This document shows, piece after piece, positions 46,980 through 54,940 of a stretch of DNA of 64,000 nt; position 1 is the first letter of the stretch, and each line of letters starts with the position of its first letter. A program made the position numbers and the translations under genes. The DNA lies in NCBI RefSeq assembly GCF_040717535.1, contig NZ_JBFEFI010000001.1:744001-808000 (forward strand). Direction: 5' to 3'. Origin of the DNA: Thalassoglobus sp. JC818 (GTDB lineage Bacteria > Planctomycetota > Planctomycetia > Planctomycetales > Planctomycetaceae). Under the pieces are notes generated by a model that saw nothing but the letters and a program-made list of their open reading frames with translations, did not search any database and was not told the DNA's origin.

Positions 46980-47492
46980 CTATCTCGCTAAATCCGGTCC
47001 GGGAACTCTTTTCCGCCTCTTGCCCGCCTGCTCGCTGGAGCTGACTTTTGCATCAGTGATCTCTATGGCAGGAATCTCGTTGTCCTCCTCCGCGATCGTC
47101 ACCGTCCACTGAGATTGGCCCGGTTCGCGGAAAGCACCGTTCAACCGATCCGCCAGAGTCGGAGAATTCACATCGGGTGACCACTTGATGGTGACCGCAT
47201 ACTCACCGGGCGGCGCCCCGTCCCCCATTTCGTAAGTGGAAAGCGTGAAGGTCCCATCCTCTTCCACGAGCCCCCAGGGGAGTGAATTGCGAACGTCCGT
47301 CGCCTCACCTTTTGGGTGCAGTTCCACGAGGGCGCCGACGGGAGTCTCTCCATTGATTGTGAGAGTTCCCATTGCAGGGTAAGTATCAGCCTGCCAGTCG
47401 GCTTTCCCACATCCAACAGTGAAGACGAGAGTCACCGCCAATAGAGAGACTGAAAGTCTTTCGCGAATCAATATAAGTTGCTGCGGGAACAT
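46980..47492 (-). CDS. Lipoprotein with carboxypeptidase-regulatory-like (transthyretin-type) fold
   Basis: A 170-residue lipoprotein. A signal sequence ends in the lipobox TVGC (Cys 28). The mature part, GTLTINGETPVGALVELHPKG through EDGTFTLSTYEMGDGAPPGEYAVTIKW, is the beta-sandwich pattern of small planctomycete carboxypeptidase-regulatory-like proteins, usually encoded next to DUF1559 genes as here. The tail is basic. It starts three bases after the DUF1559 stop codon and ends six bases before the PepSY gene, so all three are surely co-transcribed. Its role is unknown; surface display or binding is the usual guess. Confidence 0.82.
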   Translation of the reverse strand: MFPQQLILIRERLSVSLLAVTLVFTVGCGKADWQADTYPAMGTLTINGETPVGALVELHPKGEATDVRNSLPWGLVEEDGTFTLSTYEMGDGAPPGEYAVTIKWSPDVNSPTLADRLNGAFREPGQSQWTVTIAEEDNEIPAIEITDAKVSSSEQAGKRRKRVPGPDLAR

Positions 47493-47495
47493 TCT

Positions 47496-48419
47496 TTAGA
47501 ATTCCCCTACGATTTCGTTGCCATTCACCGAGGTCAACGCGCTGAGCAAATTCATGTCAATATTCTCGCTCAGAAAACGCCCCGATCCGTCTGCGAGGCA
47601 GATTTGAACTCCACCGACGTGGAAAGAAAATGCAGCGCTGTAGAGGTTGCTGACGTTGATGATTTCGTTGCCCACGTAATAGCTGACATTCGGTGGTCCA
47701 CCGCCTGAATCGGGTGTCACCCGAAAGTTGTACAACCATCCCGAATTAAAGTAGCCCGTCCAACTTCGATACTCGCCATCCCAGCCGTCAGGAGCTGTCG
47801 TGGTTTGCATTCCGACATAAAGCGAAGAGCGACCGGCGGATTCGTAAATCATGATCGTGTTGGTCAATCCGTCGGTCACATCGCGAAACCGTCGAAATGT
47901 ATTCTGATCGAACATCGATTTTCCTGGGCTGTCATCTGTGAGCCATCCGGTATCGCTCCGAAGGCAGGTATAGTCCGACGTCTGGAATCCACTGTTGGGT
48001 TCAGGAATTCCCGCTCCTGGAGTCGACGGACACTGATAGGCAACCGGCATCAGCTGCGCCAGGTCTTCGTTGTTCTCATGATCCCAGCGAACATTGAAGT
48101 CGTAGAGATTTGCTGTGTTTCCGGCGTCCAGGTAGGGAAGAATCGCAACATTGACATGGGCGGTGCGAAGGGGATCGGCCCACAATCCATCCCAGTCCAC
48201 CCAGCCCGGAGCCAGACTGTTGTAGGTATCGTGATAATTGTGCAAAGCTAAACCGATTTGCTTCATGTTGTTCTTGCACTGTGTCCTTCGAGCAGCTTCA
48301 CGAGCCTGCTGGACAGCCGGGAGCAACAAAGCAATCAAGATGGCGATAATAGCGATCACCACCAGTAGTTCGATGAGCGTAAAGCCAGGACGGCGCATAG
48401 AAGAATTGCGATAAATCAT
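47496..48419 (-). CDS. DUF1559 pseudopilin-like protein
   Basis: A 307-residue protein. It has a type IV prepilin cleavage site ([11 protein letters not shown]) followed by the hydrophobic helix [20 protein letters not shown] and the invariant planctomycete sequence [20 protein letters not shown]. The rest is the DUF1559 (SBP_bac_10-like) domain ending with a [15 protein letters not shown] motif. Such proteins are very numerous in planctomycetes and are thought to form surface fibres or pseudopili. The ATG at 48419 has GAGAGGCG upstream; an alternative ATG at 48398 is closer to the cleavage site. First gene of the operon with the lipoprotein and PepSY protein. Confidence 0.9.
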   Translation of the reverse strand: MIYRNSSMRRPGFTLIELLVVIAIIAILIALLLPAVQQAREAARRTQCKNNMKQIGLALHNYHDTYNSLAPGWVDWDGLWADPLRTAHVNVAILPYLDAGNTANLYDFNVRWDHENNEDLAQLMPVAYQCPSTPGAGIPEPNSGFQTSDYTCLRSDTGWLTDDSPGKSMFDQNTFRRFRDVTDGLTNTIMIYESAGRSSLYVGMQTTTAPDGWDGEYRSWTGYFNSGWLYNFRVTPDSGGGPPNVSYYVGNEIINVSNLYSAAFSFHVGGVQICLADGSGRFLSENIDMNLLSALTSVNGNEIVGEF

Positions 48420-48826
48420 ACGAATCGCCTCTCGGAGAACATGTGAATAGACTCGTCGAATGAAGGGTTTGGAACCGGTCATCCGTTATTTCGAATCCAC
48501 CTGACTCGCTTTGGCTGGCGATATCGCGCTGGCTAATCACTCTCAGGAAACCTACATAACACTGAGACTCAGTCTCAACAGGGCACGATTTGACAAACCC
48601 GAGCGGCACATTGCAACCGCTCAACCGCACATTTTTGAAGTTCGTAAAAGAGCGATTCAGAACAGAGAATCTCGATATTTCCCGTCAATGGTAAGCCCGA
48701 ACACCAGAGGGGAAATCTGACCAGAAAATGATCTCGCCGACCGAAGCGAAATCTCCCGCGCTGCCGATCTCTCCAGACACCTGGGTGAAAACAGCTTAGT
48801 GTCCGCAGAGACGTGCCCATCAAGAG
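48420..48826. other. Upstream region of the DUF1559-PepSY operon
   Basis: About 400 bases between the DUF1559 start and the tRNA. It contains the palindrome listed at 48563-48577. No gene was recognised. Confidence 0.45.
48563..48577. promoter_or_regulatory. Fur-like 7-1-7 palindrome
   Basis: TGAGACT-c-AGTCTCA is a perfect 7-1-7 inverted repeat, built like the core of a Fur box (TGATAAT-n-ATTATCA or TGAGAAT-n-ATTCTCA) with two symmetrical differences per arm at most. It lies about 145 bases ahead of the DUF1559 gene that opens the PepSY operon. Confidence 0.5.
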
Positions 48827-48899
<73 letters not shown>

Positions 48900-49343
48900 G
48901 TGCACATCAATTCTGCTGCCAGAAACACCTCGAAAGAGATGCAAAGTCGACAGCTGTGAAGCATTTTGCAGCGGGGAAGTGTAGTTCTTTCCGAATCAGT
49001 CGTAAAGGAATCGCTGTCGAAATTGAACTCGGCAAACCGCAAAAAGATCGCAAGCAATTTCGGCTGACCGTCTCATCCGAATCTTGTCGGCAAATCCTGA
49101 CGAACCGAACTTCGCTTTGGTGCTTGTATGACGTACTTTTGAGTGCTTTGAAACACGATTTCTTCATTCAAGACAAAAGTTTGATCAATCGGTTCGCGGC
49201 TGTTCAGCCACAAGCACGCTGCTAACATATTGTTTGATGCATTCGATCGTCGCCGGCGAATCGAATAACATGGTCGAAACCTCAACCATTCACCGAACTC
49301 CCATCAATAAAATTCCCCGTGATTCACGGGCAGATGCCTCGTC
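48900..49343. other. Intergenic, hairpin just before the TPR gene
   Basis: About 440 bases. ORFs at 48956-49225 (plus) and 48907-49167 (minus) lack ribosome-binding sites and look non-coding. A perfect CCCGTG-att-CACGGG hairpin at 49316-49330 ends 13 bases before the TPR gene's ATG and overlaps its only plausible ribosome-binding area. Confidence 0.4.
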
Positions 49344-50609
49344 ATGTTGAGCTCTACAGAATCGTCCAAGCCCGAAACTGACGCCCAAGAGACTGAGAAC
49401 CAATCAACTGGTTCGACAGACTCTCGGAGCATTTCGCGCCAAACGATTCTTCGTCGTGGAATTTTATTCGCGGTCCTCTTGGTGATTGTGCTCGGATTGA
49501 AGAATCCCGTCGTCAACGCGGTTCAGAGCTATCGGGCTGCCCGTTTCAAATTAGATTGCAAGGCTCAAATCGAGGCGGAAGACTGGACGGGAACACGATC
49601 AACAGCGCTCGCTTGGCGAAAGATGGATCCCGACAGCGATGACGCTCTCGTCTTTCTGGCGGAAGCGGCGGTTCAACTCGATGATCCGGAAGAAGCTGCG
49701 GAATCACTCTCGAAAGTGAGCGATGACTACCACGGAGCACTCCAAGCGTTGGCAGTCTGTGCGGAACTTCAGTTCACCGACCTCAATCAGCCGTATGCAG
49801 CAGAAGCGACATGGAAGCGGATGCTCGAGATTGACCCTCTTGCCGATGTCGCCCATCAACGGTTGATCTACTTCTACGCGATGACTCTTCAGCGCCAGGC
49901 GATGCGAGATCAAATTGAGCAAGCCATGGAATTGGGGTGTGAACCACCTGAATCGTATCCGTACTTGCTCTTGGCGAATGTCCTCAACTTTTCGGATGGT
50001 CTGAAGAAGGTCAGCCGCTGGCGTCAATCGGACCGAGATGATGAGACTCTTGAGGTTGCCCAGTCAATTTATGCAGCCAAACGAACCGAAGACAGCGGGA
50101 TGGCAACTTTCGGAATCCAAACCATTACACCCGGAGACAAAACGCTCCTCGATCGCTGTATTCAGAAGTATCCGGGTAATCTTGAAGCATTGTCGCTGCA
50201 AATTGAGTTTGCGATGTTCGGCGGAGACCCCAAGACCGTCGCCAAACTGCTCGTCCAGGCTGGTGCTGAAGCTGAGTCAGATAGTCGATTCTGGAGGTAT
50301 CGCGGATGGCTGTTTCAGGAGCGGGGCCGCGATGAAGAAGCAGCCAAATCGCTGGAGCGAGCACTGGAAATCAACCAATTCGAGTGGCAATCACGATGGC
50401 TCTTGGCAGACATCTATCGCAAACTAGGAAAGAGCGAACTCGCTTCCAAACACGCCAAGATCGCCGCACAGGGAAAAGACCTGCAAACTCAACTCTTCGA
50501 ACGCCCCAATGCCCGCGATCTCACACCCGAATTGATGCAGGAGATTTATGACTACCTGCACTCGATTGGACCATCGATTCCTCTCGACGCGATCGAAAAA
50601 AGAATCTAA
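49344..50609 (+). CDS. Single-span membrane protein with TPR repeats
   Basis: A 421-residue protein. A Ser/Thr/Glu-rich cytoplasmic head of about 35 residues precedes one membrane helix (ILFAVLLVIVLGL), then a chain of helix pairs read as six to eight TPR repeats, for example DSDDALVFLAEAAVQLDDPEEAAESL and DEEAAKSLERALEINQFEWQSRW. TPRs bind other proteins; here they would face the periplasm. Such proteins are often found beside ASPIC/UnbV and multihaem cytochrome genes in planctomycetes, which lie 2.4 kb downstream on the same strand, but an 800-base gap separates it from the next gene. Confidence 0.8.
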   Translation: MLSSTESSKPETDAQETENQSTGSTDSRSISRQTILRRGILFAVLLVIVLGLKNPVVNAVQSYRAARFKLDCKAQIEAEDWTGTRSTALAWRKMDPDSDDALVFLAEAAVQLDDPEEAAESLSKVSDDYHGALQALAVCAELQFTDLNQPYAAEATWKRMLEIDPLADVAHQRLIYFYAMTLQRQAMRDQIEQAMELGCEPPESYPYLLLANVLNFSDGLKKVSRWRQSDRDDETLEVAQSIYAAKRTEDSGMATFGIQTITPGDKTLLDRCIQKYPGNLEALSLQIEFAMFGGDPKTVAKLLVQAGAEAESDSRFWRYRGWLFQERGRDEEAAKSLERALEINQFEWQSRWLLADIYRKLGKSELASKHAKIAAQGKDLQTQLFERPNARDLTPELMQEIYDYLHSIGPSIPLDAIEKRI

Positions 50610-51421
50610 CAGCCCACTCTGACGTACGCTTTCATCCGCCAAAGCTCAAGGCGAATAACAAATATTGTCACTGCGAAATTTGTTTTCAAAAATTTTTTGA
50701 TTGCGTCGAATAATCTGAATCAAACGGTTCTGCGAATTCTTTTCCAAGTGTCTCGGTGCTCACTTGAAGGCTTGCCGACCGTCTCCGCTGGGCAGTTCAT
50801 GCAGGGATCGCTCGCTCCGAAAAAGTAATGTTTTCGGAATTCCCGAAACGTCTGCCCAGTTCGAGAGTTGAATCATTAGACGAGACGAATCATCGACTCA
50901 ATTCAACTGCGATTGTCTGAGCCTCGATGTACGAGAATCGAGTCATTGAGTGCGTCTTGTACCGTTTTTTCCTAGTCAAAGTGAGGAGACGCCGACTCTG
51001 GTTGAATTTCGAACCTGCACTTCCATGTGTCTGCATCGAACAGTGAAATAGTTCGAAGAGCAGTCAACTCTCAACGACCAGACATCTGAACACCTGCACA
51101 AATATTCCAGGAGCACAAATCAAACCCTCAATTCATTTCGAAAATCCTAAAACAGCATGAAGCGGAATGAATGCTTCATGTGACCAGTAATCACGACATC
51201 GTGGTTCCGGTTTTCATCTGGAATCGTTCAGGTTGACATGGTCGTTTTTGCAGTCAGACACACATCGATTCAACAAAAAATTCATTACAACCGACTAATA
51301 AACAACTACGATTCTGTTGTCAGCTTGAGATCTTTGATCTACACTTTTGAATTGGTTAGGGGAGTTTTTATTCTGAAACTCCCTTGGTTTCATTTCACAC
51401 ATTTTGCCGAAAAGTATTTCA
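50610..51421. other. Long AT-rich leader with three hairpins
   Basis: About 810 bases without a gene before the small lipoprotein. Three perfect inverted repeats stand out: TTTCGG/CCGAAA at 50832-50848, CATGAAGC/GCTTCATG at 51156-51180, and GGGAGTTT/AAACTCCC at 51360-51383; the last ends 38 bases ahead of the start codon. A short ORF at 51238-51537 overlaps the lipoprotein gene in another frame and is rejected. Confidence 0.45.
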
Positions 51422-51604
51422 ATGCGTCTGAAAGCCTGCCATTTTCTATTGATCGCCTTGCTTTCCTGTGTGATTTCCGGATGTGGCGAAGGGGATATCC
51501 CAGAGGATCTCCCACCAACCCCGGAAGCCGGAACTGATGACTATGATCAGTACAACAGTGCTGGCCGTCGTGGTCCCGGTGGTGGTAAGGCTGGCAATAA
51601 ATAA
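51422..51604 (+). CDS. Small lipoprotein, 60 residues
   Basis: A 60-residue lipoprotein: MRLKACHFLLIALLSCVISG then the lipobox Cys (about residue 21). The mature peptide is only about 40 residues, acidic and Pro-rich at first, then GRRGPGGGKAGNK. This acid-to-Gly-rich layout is common in tiny planctomycete lipoproteins encoded beside DUF1559 genes. The ribosome-binding site is weak. It lies 103 bases upstream of the DUF1559 gene; a hairpin with a run of eight T between them may stop most transcripts here. Confidence 0.65.
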   Translation: MRLKACHFLLIALLSCVISGCGEGDIPEDLPPTPEAGTDDYDQYNSAGRRGPGGGKAGNK

Positions 51605-51650
51605 CGAACTCCATATCGCACACTGTCTGCGGTGGTTTCATTTATGATCT

Positions 51651-51684
51651 CGCGCCGGTGACTTCACCATCGTCGCTTTTTTTT
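51651..51684 (+). terminator. Possible terminator or attenuator
   Basis: GCG-cc-GGTGA-ct-TCACC-atcgt-CGC forms an imperfect hairpin directly followed by eight T, 47 bases after the small lipoprotein's stop codon and 24 bases before the DUF1559 start codon. It would lower expression of the downstream gene unless that gene has its own promoter. Confidence 0.4.
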
Positions 51685-51707
51685 CATTGTTTATCGAGGA
51701 TGGACTC

Positions 51708-52841
51708 ATGAACACGCGAAGACGACGTCGGTCGGCATTTACGCTGATCGAACTTCTGGTCGTGATTGCGATTATCGCAATCCTGATCGCACTCCTGCTG
51801 CCAGCTGTGCAGCAAGCTCGGGAAGCCGCCCGACGAACTCAGTGTAAGAATAACCTGAAACAAATCGGGTTGGCTCTGCACAACTACCACGACACCTACG
51901 GGCAGTTCTCACTCAACTACGACGGAACCTTGCCGATCTTCAACAAGGTGACCGGACAAGAAGATGGGCAGATTGGCCGAAACCAGTCCGCGATCTCTTG
52001 GGTCACAGCCTCGCTCCCATACCTTGATCAGGCTCCGCTTTATCAAGAACTCGATTCACTCGGTGCGTTCACCTCGGCCCCAGCAACTTGGGCGAGTGGA
52101 AACGGATACGGGAATCCTCGCGTCCAAGAACTGGCTCTGACCATCATTCCTGCACTGCAGTGCCCAAGTAATCCACAGTCGAAAACAACTGAATCGAACG
52201 AAACATCGTTCTGCTACCTGAACAACGGCGGATTCGCCGATGGTGGTGGCGGTGGTGGAACTCGTTACCCAGGTGGACGCTGTGACTACGTTGGTAACCT
52301 CGGATTCGTCTTCAGCGGATGGCGTGACGTCGGTACCGGAACAACTCACGATGCCCGTCACGGAGCTCGCTGGGTCAGCCCTGAGTGGGTCACAACCTAC
52401 GACGAAGACTGGGACGATTACACTGACTACCGTGGATGCTTCTGGCACCGTGGATCAGCTCGTATCGCTCAGATCACCGACGGAACTTCAAACACCGTCG
52501 CTGTCTTCGAAAACCATCACTGGCGAATTTCGAAGGATCGTCCTTCACGTTTTGCTCGTAACGCGAGCTGGATTTCTCCAATCAACGTGCTTGACACACT
52601 GAGCAAGAAGATCAACTCCGACAACGTCTACAACTTCCGTGGTGACAACGACAACCGCGGAGCTTCAATGTCAAGTACTCACCCAGGTGGTGCTCACGCA
52701 TTGATGGCTGATGGTGCTGTTCGCTTCCTGAGCGAGAACATCGACATCGGTGTTGCTGGCCACGAAGGAACAACCTACCGCGAAGGTGTTCAGCTCGCTC
52801 TTTCAACAGCAAGTGCAGGCGACCTCGTCGGCGACTTCTAA
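51708..52841 (+). CDS. DUF1559 pseudopilin-like protein
   Basis: A 377-residue DUF1559 protein. A basic head MNTRRRRRS leads to the prepilin-type [20 protein letters not shown] helix and the same [18 protein letters not shown] block as in the other copy at 47.5 kb; over that stretch the two proteins are nearly identical. The C-terminal domain ends [26 protein letters not shown] Gly-rich loop (GFADGGGGGGTRYPGG) lies in the middle. Codon choice is strongly biased to a few C-ending codons near the 3' end, suggesting high expression. GAGGATGG precedes the ATG. A very strong terminator follows. Confidence 0.92.
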   Translation: MNTRRRRRSAFTLIELLVVIAIIAILIALLLPAVQQAREAARRTQCKNNLKQIGLALHNYHDTYGQFSLNYDGTLPIFNKVTGQEDGQIGRNQSAISWVTASLPYLDQAPLYQELDSLGAFTSAPATWASGNGYGNPRVQELALTIIPALQCPSNPQSKTTESNETSFCYLNNGGFADGGGGGGTRYPGGRCDYVGNLGFVFSGWRDVGTGTTHDARHGARWVSPEWVTTYDEDWDDYTDYRGCFWHRGSARIAQITDGTSNTVAVFENHHWRISKDRPSRFARNASWISPINVLDTLSKKINSDNVYNFRGDNDNRGASMSSTHPGGAHALMADGAVRFLSENIDIGVAGHEGTTYREGVQLALSTASAGDLVGDF

Positions 52842-52897
52842 GACTCGTCAACGCCAACAAACTTGACGATTGAATTTGTCTAGTTGATAGACTTCCA

Positions 52898-52940
52898 CAC
52901 CGGCTCGGGACGAGAACCTTCTCGCCCGGGCCGGTTTTTT
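52898..52940 (+). terminator. Strong rho-independent terminator
   Basis: ACCGGCTCGGGACGAGAA pairs with TTCTCGCCCGGGCCGGT (17 pairs, one bulge, one G-T) around a 2-3 base loop, ending in six T. It follows the DUF1559 stop codon by 57 bases and fits a highly expressed gene. Confidence 0.9.
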
Positions 52941-53050
52941 GGTATTGAGCTTTGAATTTGCAACGACGAACAAGCATTCTGCACAAAGATTCTGTCAGGC
53001 CGAACAGAGTCAGCGAGTGCATCAAACGATCATCTGGGTCGAGACATCTT

Positions 53051-54931
53051 ATGTGGCAATCTCAGCGCGGGATCGGTCCGCGCCTCTGTCTCAGTCGCTT
53101 TCGATCTTCAATGGCATCGCCGTTCGCCATTGTTTCGATCTGTACGCTTCTCGCCGGGTGCCAGCAATCTTCATCACCTGAACCGGCTGAAGATCCCAAT
53201 AACACGCCCAGCGTCGCGTCCATTGAAACAACGGACACTGAATCCAGCGAAGCTTCGCCAGATTCAAAGTCACAAAACAAGTCGAGCCTGTTCGACGATC
53301 TTGACAGCATCCTCGTGGACGAAGCGACTGAGCAGGATCTCGATTTCCCGATTTTCTTTACTGACACGCACGAAGAAGCGGGGATTGAATTCGAGTTCGA
53401 AAACGGGGACTCACCCCAAAAACTGATGCCGCAGTCAACTTCCGGCGGGATTGGCTGGGTCGACTACGACCGTGATGGTTGGCCCGATCTTTATTGCGTC
53501 CAAGGAGGTTACCCAGCTGCTCCTACGCGAGAAGGAGAACCGATTGACGAACTGTTTCGAAACATGCAGGACGGCACCTTTCGATCAGTGACCGAAGCAG
53601 CAATGCTCAAGGACATTGGGTACGGACACGGCGTCGCTGCGGGAGATTTTAACAACGACGGCTTCGAAGACTTATACGTTTCGAACGTCGGAGAAGACGC
53701 TTTTTACTTCAACAACGGCGACGGAACTTTCGAGGAAGTCGCGGCTGCGAGCGGAATGTCGAATCCTCTGTGGGCGACCAGTGCTGGGTGGGGTGACCTC
53801 AACCAGGACGGAAACCTCGACCTCTACGTTTGCAATTACGTCGACTACGATCCGTTCCATCCAACTTCGTGTGTTGGTGAGGAAGGCGAACCATGGATCT
53901 GTCACCCGAAAGACGTCGACCCCATTCGAAATGTTTGCTTCATCAATCAAGGTGACGGAACATTTACTGAAGAGCTCACCGCTCGCGGACTGGAAGCAGA
54001 TGGAAGCAAAAGCCTGGGAGTCGTCATCGCTGATTTCAACCGTGATGGCAAGCAGGACATTTATGTCGCGAATGACACAACAGCGAATCACCTGTTTGTG
54101 AATCAGGGTGGTGGCAAATTCGAAGAGCAGGGGTTGGCTCTCGGATGTTCGATGAGCGGACTCGGGCAATTTCAAGCAAGCATGGGTCTGGCCTTTGGCG
54201 ACTTCGACCGGAATGGCTGGCAAGACCTGTATGCTGCCCACTTCACCACTGACTCAAATACGCTGTACCGCAACCTGGGCGAGTCCGGTTTCACAGATGC
54301 GACTCGCGAAACAGGATTGCATCTCCCGACGCTCCCATTCCTCGCCTTCGGAACGGTCATGGCCGATTTCAATCAAGACGGCTGGCAGGACTTATTCGTC
54401 GCCAATGGACACATCGACGACTGGAGAGAAACGACCGGAGACGCTTGGTACATGCCGCCTCAGATGTTTCGCTTCAACGGGTCTCAGTGGATTGAGTGTA
54501 CCGAGACAGCTGGACCGTATTTTCAGGGAGAGTATCTCGGACGTGCTGTCGCCTCAGCAGATTTTGACAAAGATGGTGACCTTGATCTGGCAGTTTCCCA
54601 ACAGACTGCTCCAGTCGCGTTACTGCGAAATGATTCGGAAAGCGGCCACTGGCTGCAGCTTGAACTCATCGGGACGGCGAGCAATCGACAAGGGATTGGT
54701 GCAGAGGTCATACTGCGTCAGGGAGATTTGGAACTGACTTCCCAACTCCCCGGCGGCACAAGCTACTGCGCAAGCCATCAGCCGATTATCCTTTTTGGTC
54801 TAGGAAATAATGAAGGCAGTTGCGAAATCGAGATCAAGTGGCCGAGCGGTCTTCGACAAGTTGTGTCCGATGTCGCTGTGGATCAATTGTTGACCGTTAT
54901 CGAAGCCGATTCAGACACGCAGGAAGAATAA
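53051..54931 (+). CDS. FG-GAP/VCBS repeat lipoprotein with ASPIC/UnbV domain (CRTAC1-like)
   Basis: A 626-residue lipoprotein: signal with lipobox LLAGC near residue 35, an acidic linker, and then seven FG-GAP/VCBS repeats each with a calcium-binding loop (DYDRDGWPDLY, DFNNDGFEDLY, DLNQDGNLDLY, DFNRDGKQDIY, DFDRNGWQDLY, DFNQDGWQDLF, DFDKDGDLDLA), forming a beta-propeller. The last 90 residues are the ASPIC/UnbV domain (NRQGIGAEVIL and IKWPSGLRQVV). It is probably on the outer face of a membrane. The heptahaem cytochrome gene follows by nine bases. The ATG at 53051 was chosen; 53111 is a shorter option and the frame is open back to 52952. Confidence 0.87.
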   Translation: MWQSQRGIGPRLCLSRFRSSMASPFAIVSICTLLAGCQQSSSPEPAEDPNNTPSVASIETTDTESSEASPDSKSQNKSSLFDDLDSILVDEATEQDLDFPIFFTDTHEEAGIEFEFENGDSPQKLMPQSTSGGIGWVDYDRDGWPDLYCVQGGYPAAPTREGEPIDELFRNMQDGTFRSVTEAAMLKDIGYGHGVAAGDFNNDGFEDLYVSNVGEDAFYFNNGDGTFEEVAAASGMSNPLWATSAGWGDLNQDGNLDLYVCNYVDYDPFHPTSCVGEEGEPWICHPKDVDPIRNVCFINQGDGTFTEELTARGLEADGSKSLGVVIADFNRDGKQDIYVANDTTANHLFVNQGGGKFEEQGLALGCSMSGLGQFQASMGLAFGDFDRNGWQDLYAAHFTTDSNTLYRNLGESGFTDATRETGLHLPTLPFLAFGTVMADFNQDGWQDLFVANGHIDDWRETTGDAWYMPPQMFRFNGSQWIECTETAGPYFQGEYLGRAVASADFDKDGDLDLAVSQQTAPVALLRNDSESGHWLQLELIGTASNRQGIGAEVILRQGDLELTSQLPGGTSYCASHQPIILFGLGNNEGSCEIEIKWPSGLRQVVSDVAVDQLLTVIEADSDTQEE

Positions 54932-54940
54932 CAAATTCAG

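Noticed and set aside
48907-49225. ORFs of about 86-89 codons on both strands after the tRNA
   Set aside because: Both strands are open over the same bases and no start signal is visible.
51238-51537. 99-codon plus-strand ORF
   Set aside because: It overlaps the small lipoprotein gene in another frame; the lipoprotein has a clear signal and lipobox, this one has no features.
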